Positions 30,160 through 37,092 of a stretch of DNA of 40,611 nucleotides are shown here, piece after piece. Made by a program: the position numbers and the translations under genes. Below the pieces are notes generated by a model. The model worked only from the letters and a program-made list of their open reading frames with translations. It was not told the origin of the DNA and did no database searches. This DNA is from a virus, in the IMG/VR virus record IMGVR_UViG_3300036832_001037, positions 1 to 40,611 of that record. One strand, 5' to 3'. Position 1 is the first letter of the stretch. Each line of letters starts with the position of its first letter.

Positions 30160-30218
30160 CGGATCGGACGCCACGGCCAGACCTATCACGGGATCTGGCC
30201 GTTGCGCCCGCTCACTAG
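30158..30218 (+). ncRNA. Post-stop structured RNA element, copy 2
   Basis: Starts within the stop codon. Perfect inner stem ACGGCCAGA / TCTGGCCGT, CGC/GCG below it, and outer AGCGG / CCGCT (30208-30212). The seventh stem pair is A-U here and G-C in copy 1: a compensatory change. Confidence 0.68.
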
Positions 30219-30235
30219 AACGGGTTTTCCAGTCA

Positions 30236-30247
30236 ATCGAGAGGATC
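30236..30247 (+). promoter_or_regulatory. Cassette leader 4 (ATCGAGAGGATC)
   Basis: Identical to leaders 1-3, four nt before ATG 30252. Confidence 0.78.
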
Positions 30248-30251
30248 AACG

Positions 30252-30659
30252 ATGGAATTGCAGGACCTACAGACGTTCACCACCGCCTATCTAGAGGCGG
30301 CGCTGTTCACCGAATCGGTCGAGGAGGCCCACGCGGCGATGCTCGATACCACCTATGACGCGTCGCTTGCATCGGTGGGTTTCACCGTGGCCGATATCGA
30401 CTCGTCCGGCCGGGCGAACGCGAACGCGTCGTGCGAGTCGTTTGTCCGGGCGAACCTCGCCGACCTCGCGTCCTACGATGCGCGCGAGGCCGGTCACCTG
30501 TTTTGGTTGACGCGTAACGGCCACGGCTCCGGGTTTTGGGAGATGCCGGGCGATGCGCCATGCCGGTTGACGCGTTCGGCGCACGCGTTCGGGGAGACTC
30601 ACCTGTACATCGGCGACGGCCGTCCGGGCGGCGCTCTGACGCTGTTTCTGTCGGCGTGA
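30252..30659 (+). CDS. Cassette protein 4, 135 residues, conserved phage/plasmid type
   Basis: ATG at 30252. Helical first half with paired acidic residues, then AGHLFWLTRNGHGSGFWEMP and FGETHLYIGDG, a motif I recognise from uncharacterised phage and plasmid proteins (GHDFWLTRNGHGAGFWD). Role unknown; such proteins are often found near antirestriction genes. It ends in a GTGA overlap with the next gene. Confidence 0.72.
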   Translation: MELQDLQTFTTAYLEAALFTESVEEAHAAMLDTTYDASLASVGFTVADIDSSGRANANASCESFVRANLADLASYDAREAGHLFWLTRNGHGSGFWEMPGDAPCRLTRSAHAFGETHLYIGDGRPGGALTLFLSA

Positions 30660-31138
30660 GCGGCCGGGCGAAGTGCTCGTGTGGTTGCGGGCAGGCTCCG
30701 GCGGCTACGTGCCGTCAGAGGTTGCTCACGTGCCCGGATTGTGACGGTTCGATCCGGGCGAGTCGGTCGGCGATGACGGCGATGCGTCCGGCGTGTGGCT
30801 CGTGCGTTACGGAGCTTCGCGCGGTCTGTCTGTTCGACGCCGAGCTGTTAGGCGTGGCGCACGAGCATCCCCTCTATGACGCGAACGTCGGCCGGGCCGA
30901 TCGTGCCGCGCTCGCGGCTGAACGTGAGCGTTACACCGGGCCGCGCGAAGCATGGTTCTGCACGGAGTGTTTGAAGATTCGTTCATCGGACGTCGGCCGT
31001 CCGTGCAAGTGTGGCGCGACGTCGCCACCTGTCCCGGCGCGCGAGCATCCTGGAGCGTTTAGGGATCTGGCGAAAGCCAAGCGCACGCGCCGGACGTTTC
31101 ATCGGGGAGGCTCGCGGCCGTCGCCGATGCCGTTCTAG
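30656..31138 (+). CDS. Cysteine-rich zinc-finger protein, 160 residues
   Basis: GTG at 30656 (GTGA overlap). Several Cys sets: CSCGC, CPDC...CGSC (~residues 30-55) and CTEC...CKCG (~115-130), so two or three zinc sites. A basic C-terminus (KAKRTRRTFHRGGSRP) could touch nucleic acid. No family recognised. Its stop codon overlaps the first base of hammerhead 2. Confidence 0.72.
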   Translation: MSGRAKCSCGCGQAPAATCRQRLLTCPDCDGSIRASRSAMTAMRPACGSCVTELRAVCLFDAELLGVAHEHPLYDANVGRADRAALAAERERYTGPREAWFCTECLKIRSSDVGRPCKCGATSPPVPAREHPGAFRDLAKAKRTRRTFHRGGSRPSPMPF

Positions 31139-31201
31139 GGCGAAACGTCCGGCCGCGCGAGCCCCGGACGTCTACGGCTAATCGGCCGTACTGACGAGCC
31201 C
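31138..31201 (+). ncRNA. Type II hammerhead ribozyme 2
   Basis: GGGC (31138-31141) - GAAA (31142-31145) - perfect 7-bp stem III CGUCCGG/CCGGACG - UC (31171-31172) - stem I UACGGC/GCCGUA, loop UAAUCG - CUGACGA (31191-31197) - GCCC (31198-31201). A15.1-U16.1 and G10.1-C11.1 are in place. Predicted cut between 31172 and 31173, 50 nt before ATG 31223. Stems differ in sequence from ribozyme 1 while the core is kept. Confidence 0.92.
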
Positions 31202-31205
31202 CGTC

Positions 31206-31217
31206 AACGAGAGGATC
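31206..31217 (+). promoter_or_regulatory. Cassette leader 5 (AACGAGAGGATC)
   Basis: One base different from the consensus, five nt before ATG 31223. On the 3' product of ribozyme 2. Confidence 0.72.
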
Positions 31218-31222
31218 TGAGA

Positions 31223-31522
31223 ATGAGACCCGAAGAAGAAACGATCATGTTGGCCCTGCGCATCGTCGCGAGCGATGCGGTGGCCGACCTGTTGGGCAAG
31301 CGTGGAGTTGGTGACGCTATATCGGACGATGCGGCCGACCTGTATCGAGCGCGCGGCGGTGATATGTCCGGCGAGCCGTTCGCGCTGGGCAGTCTCATTG
31401 ACCCCGCCGAGCTGCGCGACCATGAGGCCCGCTCGGCCTACGACGGCGACGGTCTGTCGCTCGCCGAAGCTCAAGCCGAAGCGCGAGCGACGATCGACGC
31501 TGCGCGCGAGGAGGAGCGATGA
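31223..31522 (+). CDS. Cassette protein 6, 99 residues
   Basis: ATG at 31223. Acidic, helical (EEETIMLALRIVASDAVADLL, LAEAQAEARATIDAAREEER). No family recognised. ATGA overlap with the next gene. Confidence 0.68.
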   Translation: MRPEEETIMLALRIVASDAVADLLGKRGVGDAISDDAADLYRARGGDMSGEPFALGSLIDPAELRDHEARSAYDGDGLSLAEAQAEARATIDAAREEER

Positions 31523-31683
31523 CCTACGCCGAATTGCTAGCCCTACTGGCCGACGCCGACCCGCAGTCGGCCGTGTTCCTCGCCGATCGTCGCTCTGGCG
31601 ACGTGTTCGAAGTGACGTTCGCGATGCAGTCCGACGAGTCGCCGGAGGTGTTCATTTACTCCGACGCGTGGGAAGCCGTCTAG
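31519..31683 (+). CDS. Cassette protein 7, 54 residues
   Basis: ATG at 31519 (ATGA overlap), GAGGAG a few nt upstream. Product MTYAELLALLADADPQSAVF and on to YSDAWEAV, acidic alpha/beta. Short but with strong coupling, and its stop opens the third structured element. Confidence 0.65.
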   Translation: MTYAELLALLADADPQSAVFLADRRSGDVFEVTFAMQSDESPEVFIYSDAWEAV

Positions 31684-31742
31684 CGGGGCGAACGCGACGG
31701 CCGGGTCTCTCAAGGGATCTGACCGTTGCGCCCCGTTCACTG
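31682..31742 (+). ncRNA. Post-stop structured RNA element, copy 3
   Basis: Starts in the stop codon. Stem ACGGCCGGGTC / GATCTGACCGT pairs over 11 positions with G-U pairs and one A-C mismatch. GGGGCG/CGCCCC or AGCGG/CCGTT can close it. Same framework as copies 1 and 2. Confidence 0.62.
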
Positions 31743-31753
31743 GCTCCGGCATT

Positions 31754-31772
31754 TTGAACGGTGTGCTATAAT
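31754..31772 (+). promoter_or_regulatory. Second cassette promoter, extended -10
   Basis: TGCTATAAT (31764-31772) is a perfect extended -10 box. TTGAACGGTGTGC (31754-31766) just before it matches the same region of the first cassette promoter. No good -35. It would drive the last three cassette genes. Confidence 0.7.
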
Positions 31773-31785
31773 TGTATTTCCACCA

Positions 31786-31797
31786 ATCGAGGGGATC
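31786..31797 (+). promoter_or_regulatory. Cassette leader 6 (ATCGAGGGGATC)
   Basis: One base different from the consensus, two nt before ATG 31800. Confidence 0.72.
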
Positions 31798-31799
31798 AG

Positions 31800-32111
31800 A
31801 TGACAAGAAGTCGAGGCGCTGTCGTGACTGCCGTCGAGCGCAAGTACACGATGACCAAGATTGAGGGCGGCGACTATCTGCTGCCCTCCAACGACGGGAC
31901 GATTCTGTGGCGCATCGCGAGCTATCAGGATGGCCGTCACGCCGGGCTTGAGGACGGCCCGGAGTACGTCACGCGGTGGCGCATCCATCGCTGGGCCTAT
32001 CCGATAGGTGACGTCGAGACTCACGCCGACCCGGACGATTGGGAGCAGTGGGTGTACTTCGCCGATGGCTTTCTGACTCGCGCCGAGGCCGTGGAGTACG
32101 CGCTGCGATGA
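31800..32111 (+). CDS. Cassette protein 8, 103 residues
   Basis: ATG at 31800 next to the leader. Polar N-terminus, then IEGGDYLLPSNDGTILWRIA and a Trp-rich beta part (RWRIHRWAYPIGD, DDWEQWVYFADGFLT), then an AEAVEYALR helix. Unknown function. ATGA overlap with the next gene. Confidence 0.7.
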   Translation: MTRSRGAVVTAVERKYTMTKIEGGDYLLPSNDGTILWRIASYQDGRHAGLEDGPEYVTRWRIHRWAYPIGDVETHADPDDWEQWVYFADGFLTRAEAVEYALR

Positions 32112-32350
32112 CCATTCCAGCCGAACAGATTCTCGACGGCTACGACATCCGGCGGATCGGGGGTGGCGTGACTCGCGCCACCCTCGACTCGTGGCGTCGT
32201 CACCCGTCGTTTCCTGCGCCGTTCAAGGTCACGGGATCCGGGGTGCGTCTTTACGATCAGCGCCGGGTTCTGTCGTGGCTTGATCGCTTCACGGTGGTCG
32301 GGCCGCGCGCCAATCGTCATCTGCGTTATCGAGAGGGGGTGGCGCCGTGA
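32108..32350 (+). CDS. AlpA/MerR-type helix-turn-helix protein, 80 residues
   Basis: ATG at 32108 (ATGA overlap). VTRATLDSWRRHPSFPAPFK and RLYDQRRVLSWLDR are the recognition helix and wing of an AlpA/excisionase-like domain. It might regulate the cassette or serve as a second recombination directionality factor. Confidence 0.7.
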   Translation: MTIPAEQILDGYDIRRIGGGVTRATLDSWRRHPSFPAPFKVTGSGVRLYDQRRVLSWLDRFTVVGPRANRHLRYREGVAP

Positions 32351-32523
32351 TGGTCGGCGCCGTGTTCGGCGAGTGGTTCGGGCAGGTGGCGACGCTGGTG
32401 TTTTTCATCGCCGTGGCGATCGGCCTGTACGTGAGCTGGATGCGTACCCAGCCGGAGTATTGGGAGCGCAAGCGTTCCCAGGTTCGGCGTCGGCGCCGGT
32501 GGTGGTGGCGGCGGCGGCGTTAG
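32350..32523 (+). CDS. 57-residue membrane protein with RRRRRWWWRRRR tail
   Basis: ATG at 32350 (TGATG with the previous stop) or GTG three nt earlier. One hydrophobic span (VATLVFFIAVAIGLYVSW, residues ~12-29), then a strongly basic tail rich in Arg and Trp ending RRRRRWWWRRRR. Single span with cationic amphipathic tail: candidate membrane-active, lysis or exclusion protein. Its stop overlaps the stop of the convergent gene by 3-4 nt. Confidence 0.65.
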   Translation: MVGAVFGEWFGQVATLVFFIAVAIGLYVSWMRTQPEYWERKRSQVRRRRRWWWRRRR

Positions 32524-33062
32524 GATTCGTCGCTCGATCGCCCTGCCGGGTTTTCGCGACCCACGGTTTCTTCGGAGGCCGTGGGTCGTTTTCGTTCCCG
32601 GTCAAATGGCTGGCCGGTGGCCTGACAGTGGATCTGGTAGCGCTCGATGTTCTTCTCGATCTTGGTCTCGTCGCGCAGGATGACGGCCAGCTCGTCGTAC
32701 TTCTGCTTGGTGTCCGGGGCGGTGAAGCCGAGGTGGACGCATCCCAGCACGGCCATGCAGCATTCGCGGGGCGTGTAGTTCTTGAGCGCGGCGAGGACGG
32801 TTTTCTGACGGGTGCGCAGGAATTTGGCGTCGGTGTGGCCGGTCTTGTCGCGCCAGAAGTCGAAGATCTGCTCGGCGGTCTTGTAGTTCGGCGAGGTGCG
32901 GTATTTCTCGTCTAGGTCGCGTTGGAGGCGGGCGGTCTTGCGGCGCTCGGCTCTGAGGGCCTTTTCGACGGCCTGGAGGTCCGTCTCCGTCGTTTCGAGG
33001 GCTCGGCGCAGCCGTTGGACCTCCTGGGCCTCTGAGGGCCTGAGAACGGCCACATTCGTCAT
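32520..33062 (-). CDS. Coiled-coil protein, possible replication accessory, 180 residues
   Basis: ATG at 33062 (ATGA overlap). Residues ~10-52 are a coiled coil (VQRLRRALETTETDLQAVEK); then FDFWRDKTGHTDAKFLRTRQ and a small helical domain with a CCMAVLGCV cysteine group. It lies last in the recombination operon. A replisome-organiser-like or anti-host role is conceivable; no family recognised. Confidence 0.65.
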   Translation of the reverse strand: MTNVAVLRPSEAQEVQRLRRALETTETDLQAVEKALRAERRKTARLQRDLDEKYRTSPNYKTAEQIFDFWRDKTGHTDAKFLRTRQKTVLAALKNYTPRECCMAVLGCVHLGFTAPDTKQKYDELAVILRDETKIEKNIERYQIHCQATGQPFDRERKRPTASEETVGRENPAGRSSDES

Positions 33063-33523
33063 CGGGTGACGCCGAGGAGTTTGGCGCCTGCGACGGCGAT
33101 CCCATACGCGTCGGCCTCGTCTTGGATCTGGCCCCGGTAGCCGTGGTCGATCGCCCACGCGAGGATCTGGTCCTTGGTCGCTGAGCCGTTGGTGAGCGTG
33201 GTGGCTTTCCATTCGGACGGCATGATCGGCAGGACGCTGACGGGGTGGTTGTCGAGGTCGGCCATCGCTCCCCAGAGGGCGGCGCGGATCGTGCCGAACG
33301 CCTGCCATAGCGCCGGGTGGACGATCCCGGCGGGCTGCTCGATGAAACAGACGTCGGGGATCCGGCCGTCGAGGAAGCTCGATGCGAGCTTGAGGGTCGC
33401 GGTGTAGGCGTCCTGCAAGCGGGCTGAGCCACGGTCGAGCTGGGCGATCGGGGCGCTGGCGGTGTGGCCCTCGTCGTCGGCGAGCGCGATGAGGGTGGTG
33501 GCTGGGTCGCAGCCGAGGACCAT
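33059..33523 (-). CDS. RuvC-like Holliday-junction resolvase, 154 residues
   Basis: ATG at 33523. RNase H fold with D6 (LGCDPATT), E62 (FIEQPAG) and D135/D138 (QDEADAYGIA) as likely metal ligands. Resolves branched DNA before packaging or in recombination. Length is slightly below cellular RuvC, as in phage forms. Confidence 0.85.
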   Translation of the reverse strand: MVLGCDPATTLIALADDEGHTASAPIAQLDRGSARLQDAYTATLKLASSFLDGRIPDVCFIEQPAGIVHPALWQAFGTIRAALWGAMADLDNHPVSVLPIMPSEWKATTLTNGSATKDQILAWAIDHGYRGQIQDEADAYGIAVAGAKLLGVTR

Positions 33524-33901
33524 CTATCTGAGCCGGTAGTGGACGGTGCAGAGGTCGGTGCAGCCGGTGGCGGCTTTGAGTCCGGCGTTGAAGTCGAACA
33601 GGCGCCCGGCGATGAACGGGCCACGGTCCTGCACGGTGCCGGTCGCGCAGTGGCGGTCGGTGCGGCAGAAACGGACGCGCTGGCCGCAGGGCAAGGTGCG
33701 GCTGGCGAAGCCCAGCGCGTAGTGGGTGCCGCACGCGGTAGCCCCGGCGTCCTCGTACCACGATGCGACGGCGGTGGGCATCCGGTTGACGAGGTAGCGG
33801 CGGTGGCGGCGCTGATGGTAGTCGACGCGGTGCTGGCAGCGGACGGTCTGACAGCCGTGGTGGTGGCCGGTGAGGGCGAGCGCCACGAGCAGGGCGGTCA
33901 C
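33524..33901 (-). CDS. RlpA-like double-psi beta-barrel protein, 125 residues
   Basis: GTG at 33901 (GTGA overlap) keeps a short hydrophobic signal-like start (TALLVALALTG), followed by a Cys. ASWYEDAGATACGTHYALGF, LPCGQRVRFC and TVQDRGPFIAGRLFDFNAGL, then CTDLCTVHYRL match the RlpA/expansin-like barrel with its conserved Asp. Probably exported; may bind or open the host wall. Six or more Cys suggest disulphides outside the cytoplasm. Confidence 0.75.
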   Translation of the reverse strand: MTALLVALALTGHHHGCQTVRCQHRVDYHQRRHRRYLVNRMPTAVASWYEDAGATACGTHYALGFASRTLPCGQRVRFCRTDRHCATGTVQDRGPFIAGRLFDFNAGLKAATGCTDLCTVHYRLR

Positions 33902-34359
33902 TGGGCTCGGCCGGTTGCCTGCTGTTCGGCCGTGTTGAGGCTCGCTTGCGGTGGGAGGTGCTTGGGGGGTAGCGGGACGGGCATCCCCCCCGGTCCTGCC
34001 GTTGCACCGTCGGACTCCAGCGGGGCGACGAGCACGAGCGCTTCGGTCATGTAGAGGACGGCCTGGGCCATGTCCTTGCACTGGGCCGGGTCGCCGGTGG
34101 AAAGCATCCCGACCTGCTGGCACATTGCGAGGGCGGTGGTGCCGAGCTGGGCGCCGAGCTGGTCGCGGATCTCGACGTCGGGCGGCGGCGCTTGGGGCAG
34201 TGGGCCGAGCGGTCCGCCGGAGACCTGAGGTCCGGGGATCGTGACGCCGGGTGAGACGACGGCTCCGGGCGTGAGCGGTGGGGCGTCGGGCTCCATCGGC
34301 TGTTGGGTGGTCGGCTCCGGCGGTGCGGTGGCGGGCGGCGGTGGGGCCTGGTCGCTCAT
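33898..34359 (-). CDS. Pro-rich protein, 153 residues
   Basis: ATG at 34359 (ATGA overlap). Long Pro/Gly/Thr-rich low-complexity parts at both ends around a helical core (IRDQLGAQLGTTALAMCQQV). No family recognised. Confidence 0.62.
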   Translation of the reverse strand: MSDQAPPPPATAPPEPTTQQPMEPDAPPLTPGAVVSPGVTIPGPQVSGGPLGPLPQAPPPDVEIRDQLGAQLGTTALAMCQQVGMLSTGDPAQCKDMAQAVLYMTEALVLVAPLESDGATAGPGGMPVPLPPKHLPPQASLNTAEQQATGRAQ

Positions 34360-34664
34360 GCGGCGTCCTTTCGGCTGGTCGTGAGACGGGTGTACGCCTC
34401 GCCGAGACCGACGAGGTGGACGGCGTAGGTCGCTTCGTCGCGAGTGAGCAGTCCGAGCAGTTCAAGGGTTCCGGCGTGGGCGTCGGCGTGACAGCGGTTG
34501 CACAGCGGGATGATGTTGTCGGGATGCTCGCCGTGGGGTGGGCCGACGCGTGAGCGGGGGATGATGTGGGCGGCCTGCAAGCCGTAGGTGTTGGGGCAGT
34601 TGCGGCACTTGCCCTCGTCGCGGACCTTGGCGTTGGCGAGCGTCCAATCGCGCTTGGCCCTCAT
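34356..34664 (-). CDS. HNH endonuclease, 102 residues
   Basis: ATG at 34664 (ATGA overlap). CRNC, then LQAAHIIPRSRVG, HPDNIIPLCNRCHADAH: complete HNH with two C-x2-C zinc pairs. Phage HNH proteins of this size often help terminase make cuts; here it is far from terminase, in the recombination operon. Confidence 0.83.
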   Translation of the reverse strand: MRAKRDWTLANAKVRDEGKCRNCPNTYGLQAAHIIPRSRVGPPHGEHPDNIIPLCNRCHADAHAGTLELLGLLTRDEATYAVHLVGLGEAYTRLTTSRKDAA

Positions 34665-34843
34665 AGCCAGTGGCCGATGCTGAGGGCCAGCGCCGTAACC
34701 GACAGGACGACGCTGGCCCACGCCAGCCGTGTTGCGCGGCGGGCGAGCTTTTGGGATCGGCGGGCCTCGATCTTGGCGACGGTGGCCCAGTGCTTTGCCG
34801 GGTCGGGGCCGTAGAGGTTGCGGGCGGCCTCGGATTCAGTCAT
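34661..34843 (-). CDS. Small membrane-anchored protein, 60 residues
   Basis: ATG at 34843. Basic helical N-terminal part, then a C-terminal hydrophobic span (LAWASVVLSVTALALSIGHW). Tail-anchored topology likely. Role unknown. Confidence 0.62.
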   Translation of the reverse strand: MTESEAARNLYGPDPAKHWATVAKIEARRSQKLARRATRLAWASVVLSVTALALSIGHWL

Positions 34844-35213
34844 CGGTCTCGTCGTCGTCGGGGTGGTGGCCGTTGGTGCGGCGACGGTCGTCGGCGAGGT
34901 GGCGGATGTCGAAGGCGATCGTCTCGCGGCGCAGGGGGGCGATCGAGCGCAGCTTGGTTTCGGTGTCGACCCCGGCGTTCAGGCAGATTTTGGAGGCGCG
35001 CTGGTGGCCGACGTTGCGGCAGGCGCGGATCAGCTCGTAGGGGCTGGCGGCCTCGTACTTGCCGCGCGTTTTCACGATGTCGGCGACGACGTAGAGGGCT
35101 TCGTAGACGGGCATCGTCTTGAGCTGGCGCTTCAGCTCGGCCTTCTCCATGCGGACGATCGTGCCCTTGGTGTAGGCGTCGCGGCGTTGGCGGTCTCGCT
35201 CGCGTTTGGTCAT
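34836..35213 (-). CDS. Possible H2TH/mIHF-like nucleic-acid-binding protein, 125 residues
   Basis: ATG at 35213 (ATGA overlap). Basic N-terminus; YELIRACRNVGHQRASKICL with the following KLRSIAPLRRETI resembles the helix-two-turns-helix part of S13/mIHF-type proteins. It could aid recombination or replication. This is a weak match by eye. Confidence 0.55.
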   Translation of the reverse strand: MTKRERDRQRRDAYTKGTIVRMEKAELKRQLKTMPVYEALYVVADIVKTRGKYEAASPYELIRACRNVGHQRASKICLNAGVDTETKLRSIAPLRRETIAFDIRHLADDRRRTNGHHPDDDETDD

Positions 35214-36277
35214 GCGGCCTTCACCTTGGACAGCGCGAAGCGGGTCGACGTTGACTGCTTGAACAGTTGCTCGGGCGGGACGATCTCGCCGTTGTTGAGG
35301 CGAGCCTTGGCGGCGGCGTCGGTACGGCTGGCGGTGATCGTCTGGAGCTGCCAGGCGAGGTCGGGGCCGACGGGGATCGGGCCGTACTCCTCGACGTGGG
35401 CTTTCAGCGTCGCCTTGACTCGTTTGAGTTCGGCTTCGAGCTGCCAGCCGCGCAGGGCGTAGGCGAGCGGGCCGTCGTCGTAGAGGTCGAGGTCATCGAC
35501 GGGGCGCAGGTCGGCGGGGATCGGGCATCGTTTGGGCGCCGGGCACTGGGAGCAGTGGGTGCCGGGGACGGCAGGCCAGTCGCCGGTGTGCTCGTAGGTC
35601 TTCATGCGGCTGACGATCGTTTCGAGCCATAGGCGGTGCTCGATCATGTCGGCGGCGTCGATCTGGACGTCGCGTTCGATCATGCCGTCGAAGGCGGGGA
35701 ACACGAACCGGCAGTCGAAGCGCTCGATCCCACGGGGGTCAAAGGTGGCGTTCCAGCCGAGCGCGTAGATGATGAGCTGGAACGCCTTGGCGCCACGGTG
35801 CCCGCCTTCGCCGCCGGAGGACACGTCGTCCTGGGGGACGAGCCCGTAGCCCGCTTTCCAGTCGCGCATGTGGATGGTCGAGCCCTCGCGCCACCACAGG
35901 TCGATGGTGCCGGTGATCTCGGTCGCGCCGACGTGGGTCTTGACGGGACATTCGGTGTGGACGTCGGTGGCGTCGGCGGAGAGGCGGAACGTTTCGCAGA
36001 AGTGGAACACCATCAGCCGTAGCAGCTCGACGTCGGCGGTCGGGACCACGAGGTCGGGTTCGCAGAGGACTTCGTGGAGGATCGCTTTGCCGTCGGCCTG
36101 AGCCAGGTAGGACTCGTCGTTTTCGACCAGTGCGCGGACGGCTCGGTCGGCGAAGCGGTGGAAGGCTTGGCCGCGCAGCATTGGGTGGGTGGCGACGCGC
36201 GGCGTGTCGAGGTGCAGCTTGGCCGAGTGGGGGCAGTTGTTGGCGAGCCGCAGGACGGTCTGTCGGTAGGCGTTCAT
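35210..36277 (-). CDS. Cas4/AddB-like PD-(D/E)XK Fe-S exonuclease, 355 residues
   Basis: ATG at 36277 (ATGA overlap). Nuclease motifs: RGQAFHRF near 35-42, D126 in GTIDLW, D139-W-K141 (D-x-K) and Q167-x3-Y171. Four cysteines, C15, C242, C245 and C251, have the one-plus-three order of the Cas4/AddB 4Fe-4S cluster. Expected to resect DNA ends to give ssDNA for the Rad52-type annealing protein encoded upstream. Confidence 0.85.
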   Translation of the reverse strand: MNAYRQTVLRLANNCPHSAKLHLDTPRVATHPMLRGQAFHRFADRAVRALVENDESYLAQADGKAILHEVLCEPDLVVPTADVELLRLMVFHFCETFRLSADATDVHTECPVKTHVGATEITGTIDLWWREGSTIHMRDWKAGYGLVPQDDVSSGGEGGHRGAKAFQLIIYALGWNATFDPRGIERFDCRFVFPAFDGMIERDVQIDAADMIEHRLWLETIVSRMKTYEHTGDWPAVPGTHCSQCPAPKRCPIPADLRPVDDLDLYDDGPLAYALRGWQLEAELKRVKATLKAHVEEYGPIPVGPDLAWQLQTITASRTDAAAKARLNNGEIVPPEQLFKQSTSTRFALSKVKAA

Positions 36278-37092
36278 GCGGCGGCGGGCTCGGCGTGGGC
36301 TTCATCGAATCGCTTGCCGACGAGGGTCGGGTCGCCTCCGGCCTGGTGCAGGCTGAGGGAGAATCGGCGGTAGAGGCCGAGCAGTTCGTCGGCGTCCTGG
36401 GCGGCGTTGACGAGGGTCTGGAGGTCCTGGGGGTCGGTCTCGGTCTTGGCCGCGAGCGCCGAGGCCATGAACAGGCATTTGGCTCGGCCGCGCTCCATCG
36501 GGTCGATCTGCATGTAGGCGCCGTCGTCGGTGGCGGCCACGGGGTCGGCGTCGATGTCGCCCTGGGAGGTGTCGACGTCGCCGTGGGGTAGCGGCTCGCC
36601 GAACGCCTTGATCCCTTCGGCGTCGAGCCAGCGGACGTAGCGCTCGCGATAGCCGGGGATGAGGCGGTCGGGCAGGTACCAGTTCTTCCCCCGGTTGGTG
36701 AGGTTGTCGGCGTTCTCGTAGAGGCGGGGCAGGGCGTAGATCGAGACGCCGACGCCGAACTTGACGGCCGCGCGTTTGAACGCGTCGGAGTACAGGGCTT
36801 TGAGGCCGGTGTCGGTGTCGGTGTCGGTGGCCCATCCGACGTCTGAGCGGACGGTGCTGCCGACGCGGATCATGCATTCCAAGCCGTTGGGGATCGGGGT
36901 GTACTGGTCTGACCAGTCGCCGCCGAGAACGTGGTTGAGGCGTTCGACGGCGGTGCGTGCGTCGATGTAGCTGACGACGATGGCGTTGGTCTTGCCGCCG
37001 CTCTGCTTGTCCTTGGGGCCGGTCTGGATCTTGTACTTGACGGCCTCGGGGGCGAAGGGGCGGCGCAGCTCCATGATCTGCTCCCTGTCCAT
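36274..37092 (-). CDS. Rad52/22-type single-strand annealing protein, 272 residues
   Basis: ATG at 37092; ATG at 37074 (GGGAG seven nt before) is a good alternative. VSYIDARTAVERLNHVLGGD and LKALYSDAFKRAAVKFGVGV, then SIYALPRLYEN are the Rad52/Rad22 core. The C-terminal third is acidic and helical. With the next gene it forms an exonuclease-annealase pair for recombination. CGACAGGATACG lies just upstream. Confidence 0.85.
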   Translation of the reverse strand: MDREQIMELRRPFAPEAVKYKIQTGPKDKQSGGKTNAIVVSYIDARTAVERLNHVLGGDWSDQYTPIPNGLECMIRVGSTVRSDVGWATDTDTDTGLKALYSDAFKRAAVKFGVGVSIYALPRLYENADNLTNRGKNWYLPDRLIPGYRERYVRWLDAEGIKAFGEPLPHGDVDTSQGDIDADPVAATDDGAYMQIDPMERGRAKCLFMASALAAKTETDPQDLQTLVNAAQDADELLGLYRRFSLSLHQAGGDPTLVGKRFDEAHAEPAAA

